From the NCBI GenBank assembly GCA_039602395.1, contig JBCNJP010000017.1:24448275-24512274 (forward strand): 64,000 bases of DNA. The letters are read 5' to 3'. The notes below the pieces were generated by a model. That model did no database searches. It worked only from the letters and a program-made list of their open reading frames with translations, and was not told the origin of the DNA. The DNA comes from Deinandra increscens subsp. villosa. Taxonomy: Eukaryota > Streptophyta > Magnoliopsida > Asterales > Asteraceae. A program made the position numbers and the translations under genes. Numbering within the stretch: the first letter of the stretch is position 1; the number at the start of each line of letters is the position of its first letter. Shown here piece after piece: positions 61,618-64,000 of this stretch.

Positions 61618-62318
61618 GTTCTTATTTATTTTTGCATGAAACACAGTTGACTATATCATGGTTACAATCATTATGTGATTAAAATCACAAAAATGTGATA
61701 AGCAAAAGCATATCTGAGTATGTTTGATAGTGTGGGGTACACTGGTCAATGCAAACTTAATCAATACCTTAACATATCCAGATGTTATGAGTATGATTCT
61801 GCCAGAGTTTAAAGTTGGAAAAATTATATCTGCAATCGGCATGGCTTATGTGCTTCAATAACTGAAATTGAAATGTAGTTCAGCATGTTATGATCAATAT
61901 GATCCCAAGTTGTGATCTTTCTCACAAAAGACAAAAATAGTGTCTAATTATGTATTGTTTTACTTTTCTTATAAGAAAATATCAAAAAGATTTTAGGTAT
62001 GTTTTTATATAAATTTTCTTAAAGCCAAAAAGATTTTGTTTTCTTGTTTGTTTTCGATTGATCAACACGAAATACAAAAGCAATTTCCAAAATCAACATA
62101 TCTTGGAGTCTCGAAGAGACATTTTGCACCAAGATTATATATGTTTGCAGGTTTCTAAGTGGGAAGAAAACATTACAACTTCAAGTCTTCTGAAGATTGT
62201 TGATAAAGAGATTACACATGATGCAATATCAAGTATTCAAGATTGAACTCATCGTCAAGATCGAGGAAGATACAAGTTTGGATAGAGGAGATGATATTGC
62301 ACATGCCGAGGGGGAGTT
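61618..62318 (+). other. TE-C 3' untranslated region and polypurine tract
   Basis: No coding sequence. Ends CCGAGGGGGAGTT beside the 3' LTR. Confidence 0.6.
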
Positions 62319-62648
62319 TGTTGATACATGGTCCTTGATCGTCATGTGAAGTATCGAATACAAGACGGATCACACAATATAGCTGAGGTCCGAACTCCCA
62401 GCGAACCTGGAGTTCGAACAGCTCCGAACGTGTGGCCGAACTTGAGGTTCGACCAATCGTATTTCAGCTTGTATAAATAGATCATCTTGTATAGAATTGT
62501 GGGGGTTCCGCGTCATATTTTCTAAGTGTCTCTGTGTAAACTCTCTGTGGTTAATACAAAGCTCATTTGTATTTACTTTCTGTGTTTTACTCGTTTATGT
62601 TGATTTCATTACGACTAAGTAGAAGATCCACACGCTCAGGCAATTTCA
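62319..62648 (+). repeat. TE-C 3' LTR
   Basis: About 97% like 56793-57122 by eye; flanked by CAGAC. Confidence 0.93.
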
Positions 62649-62714
62649 CAGACTGAATGCTATATCTTTACCAACACTCAAACAGACATACCAAACTTTT
62701 AACTACTAAAAAAT

Positions 62715-63040
62715 AACATATATGAAATAGCCAAATCAAACTCATAAAAGTCATGTTGAAAGACCAAAACTCAACAAAGGAAGCCCCACAGATACATACA
62801 AAATCACAGGTTCTTAAAACTAACACATATGAAACTGGCAATCAAATTCATAAAAGTTGGTGCATACCAAAAGAACAAGAACTATACAAGTGTAACTCCA
62901 CCGGTACCGACAAAATCACAGGTTTCTCAAAACTATCATATATGAACATTGGAAATCAAACTCATAAGAGTTGGTGCATATTGAAAGACCCAATCTTACA
63001 AGTGAAACTCCACTTGTACATACAAAATCAATATTTCTTT
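62715..63040 (+). repeat. Three tandem units of about 115 bp inside the MULE, copy 2
   Basis: Same array as 31335-31655. Confidence 0.65.
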
Positions 63041-63655
63041 CTTCCATAATGAATCAACCTAACAATCATTAAACAAAATTCTTCATGAACAAAGTCACGT
63101 GGTATGCTTCATGAATCAAAGTCAAAATAAAAATAAAAATAGTGCTTCCTGAATCAAATATGGAGTTCACTTCTCTATTGGTCAATGTATCATCAAACAT
63201 GTACTTAATCACGTGCTTCATGAAAATATAAGATCTATATGGAGTCACAATCATAAACTAGTTTTCACAAATATGGAGTTCGCTTGAAATCGACCCTAAA
63301 ATCGACCAAGAGGAATCCTAAAATCGGACCTATGGGGACGAAATCGAACCAGGGAGACGAAATCGGACATGTGGGGACGAAGATGGAGGCGGCGATAGTG
63401 ATGGAGGCGCTTGAGATTTCACGTACGTCACACTGGAGAAAGGATCGGAGGAGAGGAGCGAAGCGTCGTTTGATTCTCACGTACGTACAGATGATGGATT
63501 CCTAAGTTTCAATTTCCTTTTTTTCCCTAAAATTAAGAAGGGTAGTTGTGTAATTTTCTAAGCAACGGGGCAAATATGTAATTGATGTTTAAGGCTGGGT
63601 ATATATGTAATAAAGCTTCTAGTAAGGGGATATATGTAAAAACCCCTATTATTAT

Positions 63656-64000
63656 TATTACTAGTGGGAGCCCGTGTGATGCTGCTAAAATCACAACACA
63701 ATACTATAATCTTAGTGATAGTTTCGATTAAGGGATCGACTTAACAAAACCAAAACGAATTTTCAGTAATTGTTAACTGGTTAACTTTTCGGTTATTGGT
63801 TAGTTTTGATAATCAACCCATTTTAAGATTTCGTTATTAAAGGATATGAGGTCTCCTTAATTTATAAGATTGCAAAAATGATTCAAACTTTTTTAAGGCA
63901 ATCTGGGATACCAATATAACACTTTTATAAAGAGGGAACAAAGGTAGAGAATTTACACCAATCTGTTGTGGGACATAAAACTATTTTTGCAATTCCATTA
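63656..64000. other. Right flank of the duplicated segment, copy 2
   Basis: Includes the unoccupied TE-A target GTGGG (63664-63668). It matches 38652 to about 38985. Nothing coding. Confidence 0.5.

Larger units (their letters stand above)
56793..62648 (+). mobile_element. TE-C, complete copia-like gag-only LTR element
   Basis: LTRs are 56793-57122 and 62319-62648 (330 bp each, about ten differences by eye), with a TSD of CAGAC (56788-56792, 62649-62653). The primer site is TGGTATCAGAGC at 57125-57136 and the polypurine tract GAGGGGGAGTT ends just before 62319. The empty site is at 31254-31258 in copy 1. It encodes only gag, so it is non-autonomous. LTR divergence suggests it is somewhat older than TE-A. 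Confidence 0.93.
55110..63646 (-). mobile_element. Mutator-like element, copy 2, split by H2 and TE-C
   Basis: Same TIRs as the element at 29985-32266, with perfect 9-bp flanks TATTATTAT (55101-55109, 63647-63655). Helitron H2 lies in its left TIR and TE-C in its body. The zinc-knuckle relic and triplicated repeat are retained. Confidence 0.8.
45963..64000 (+). repeat. Segmental duplication, copy 2 (runs off the window)
   Basis: Direct repeat of 18040 to about 38985, with the same order: TE-D 3' end and LTR, VDAC, flank, MULE, right flank. It lacks the solo LTR, H1 and TE-A, and has H2 and TE-C. The homology still continues at base 64000. Confidence 0.9.

Overview
This is nuclear DNA from a flowering plant. 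The spliceosomal introns, the AT-rich intergenic DNA, the plant-type VDAC gene and the dense nested LTR retrotransposons all say so. LTR ends of the TGTCACACCCCC type and the gag style make Asteraceae my best guess, from memory rather than from a search. The only intact host genes I can support are two copies of one six-exon gene for a mitochondrial outer-membrane porin (VDAC). They encode the same 276-residue protein. Nearly everything else is mobile DNA in various states of decay.

Layout. 1-1235: relics of a PIF1/Helitron-type helicase, minus strand, in two unequal copies. 2455-2775: an ABC-transporter (ABCB28-like) exon relic. 4924-5873: older LTR scraps. 5874-13150: a Ty3/gypsy element with a 4.4-kb 5' LTR, an initiator-Met primer site, an extra 309-codon ORF and an intron-containing gag; protease, RT, integrase and the 3' LTR are absent. 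13645-15382 and 15413-15820: two TIR elements set in TA microsatellites. 16043-16285: two tRNA-like sequences.

18040-39175 and 45963-64000 (running off the window) are two direct copies of one segment. Each holds the 3' end and LTR of an old copia element (TE-D), the VDAC gene, and a Mutator-like element. They differ by clean insertions with matching empty sites. Copy 1 has a solo gypsy LTR (18161-20396, TSD TATAC), a small Helitron (21986-22377) and copia-like TE-A (32289-38646, TSD GTGGG). Copy 2 has a small Helitron (55156-55519) and copia-like TE-C (56793-62648, TSD CAGAC). Between the copies lie TE-B (minus strand, 39176 to at least 44208), a 500-N gap, and the pol end of TE-D.

TE-A, TE-B and TE-C are non-autonomous elements that carry only a long coiled-coil gag with zinc knuckles and no pol. 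Downstream of gag, each has an array of three imperfect palindromes. Each palindrome has long outer arms and a short inner stem, usually closed by a GNRA tetraloop. Between elements the arms and inner stems change on both sides so that pairing is kept. This looks like a selected RNA structure and is the most interesting signal in the window.
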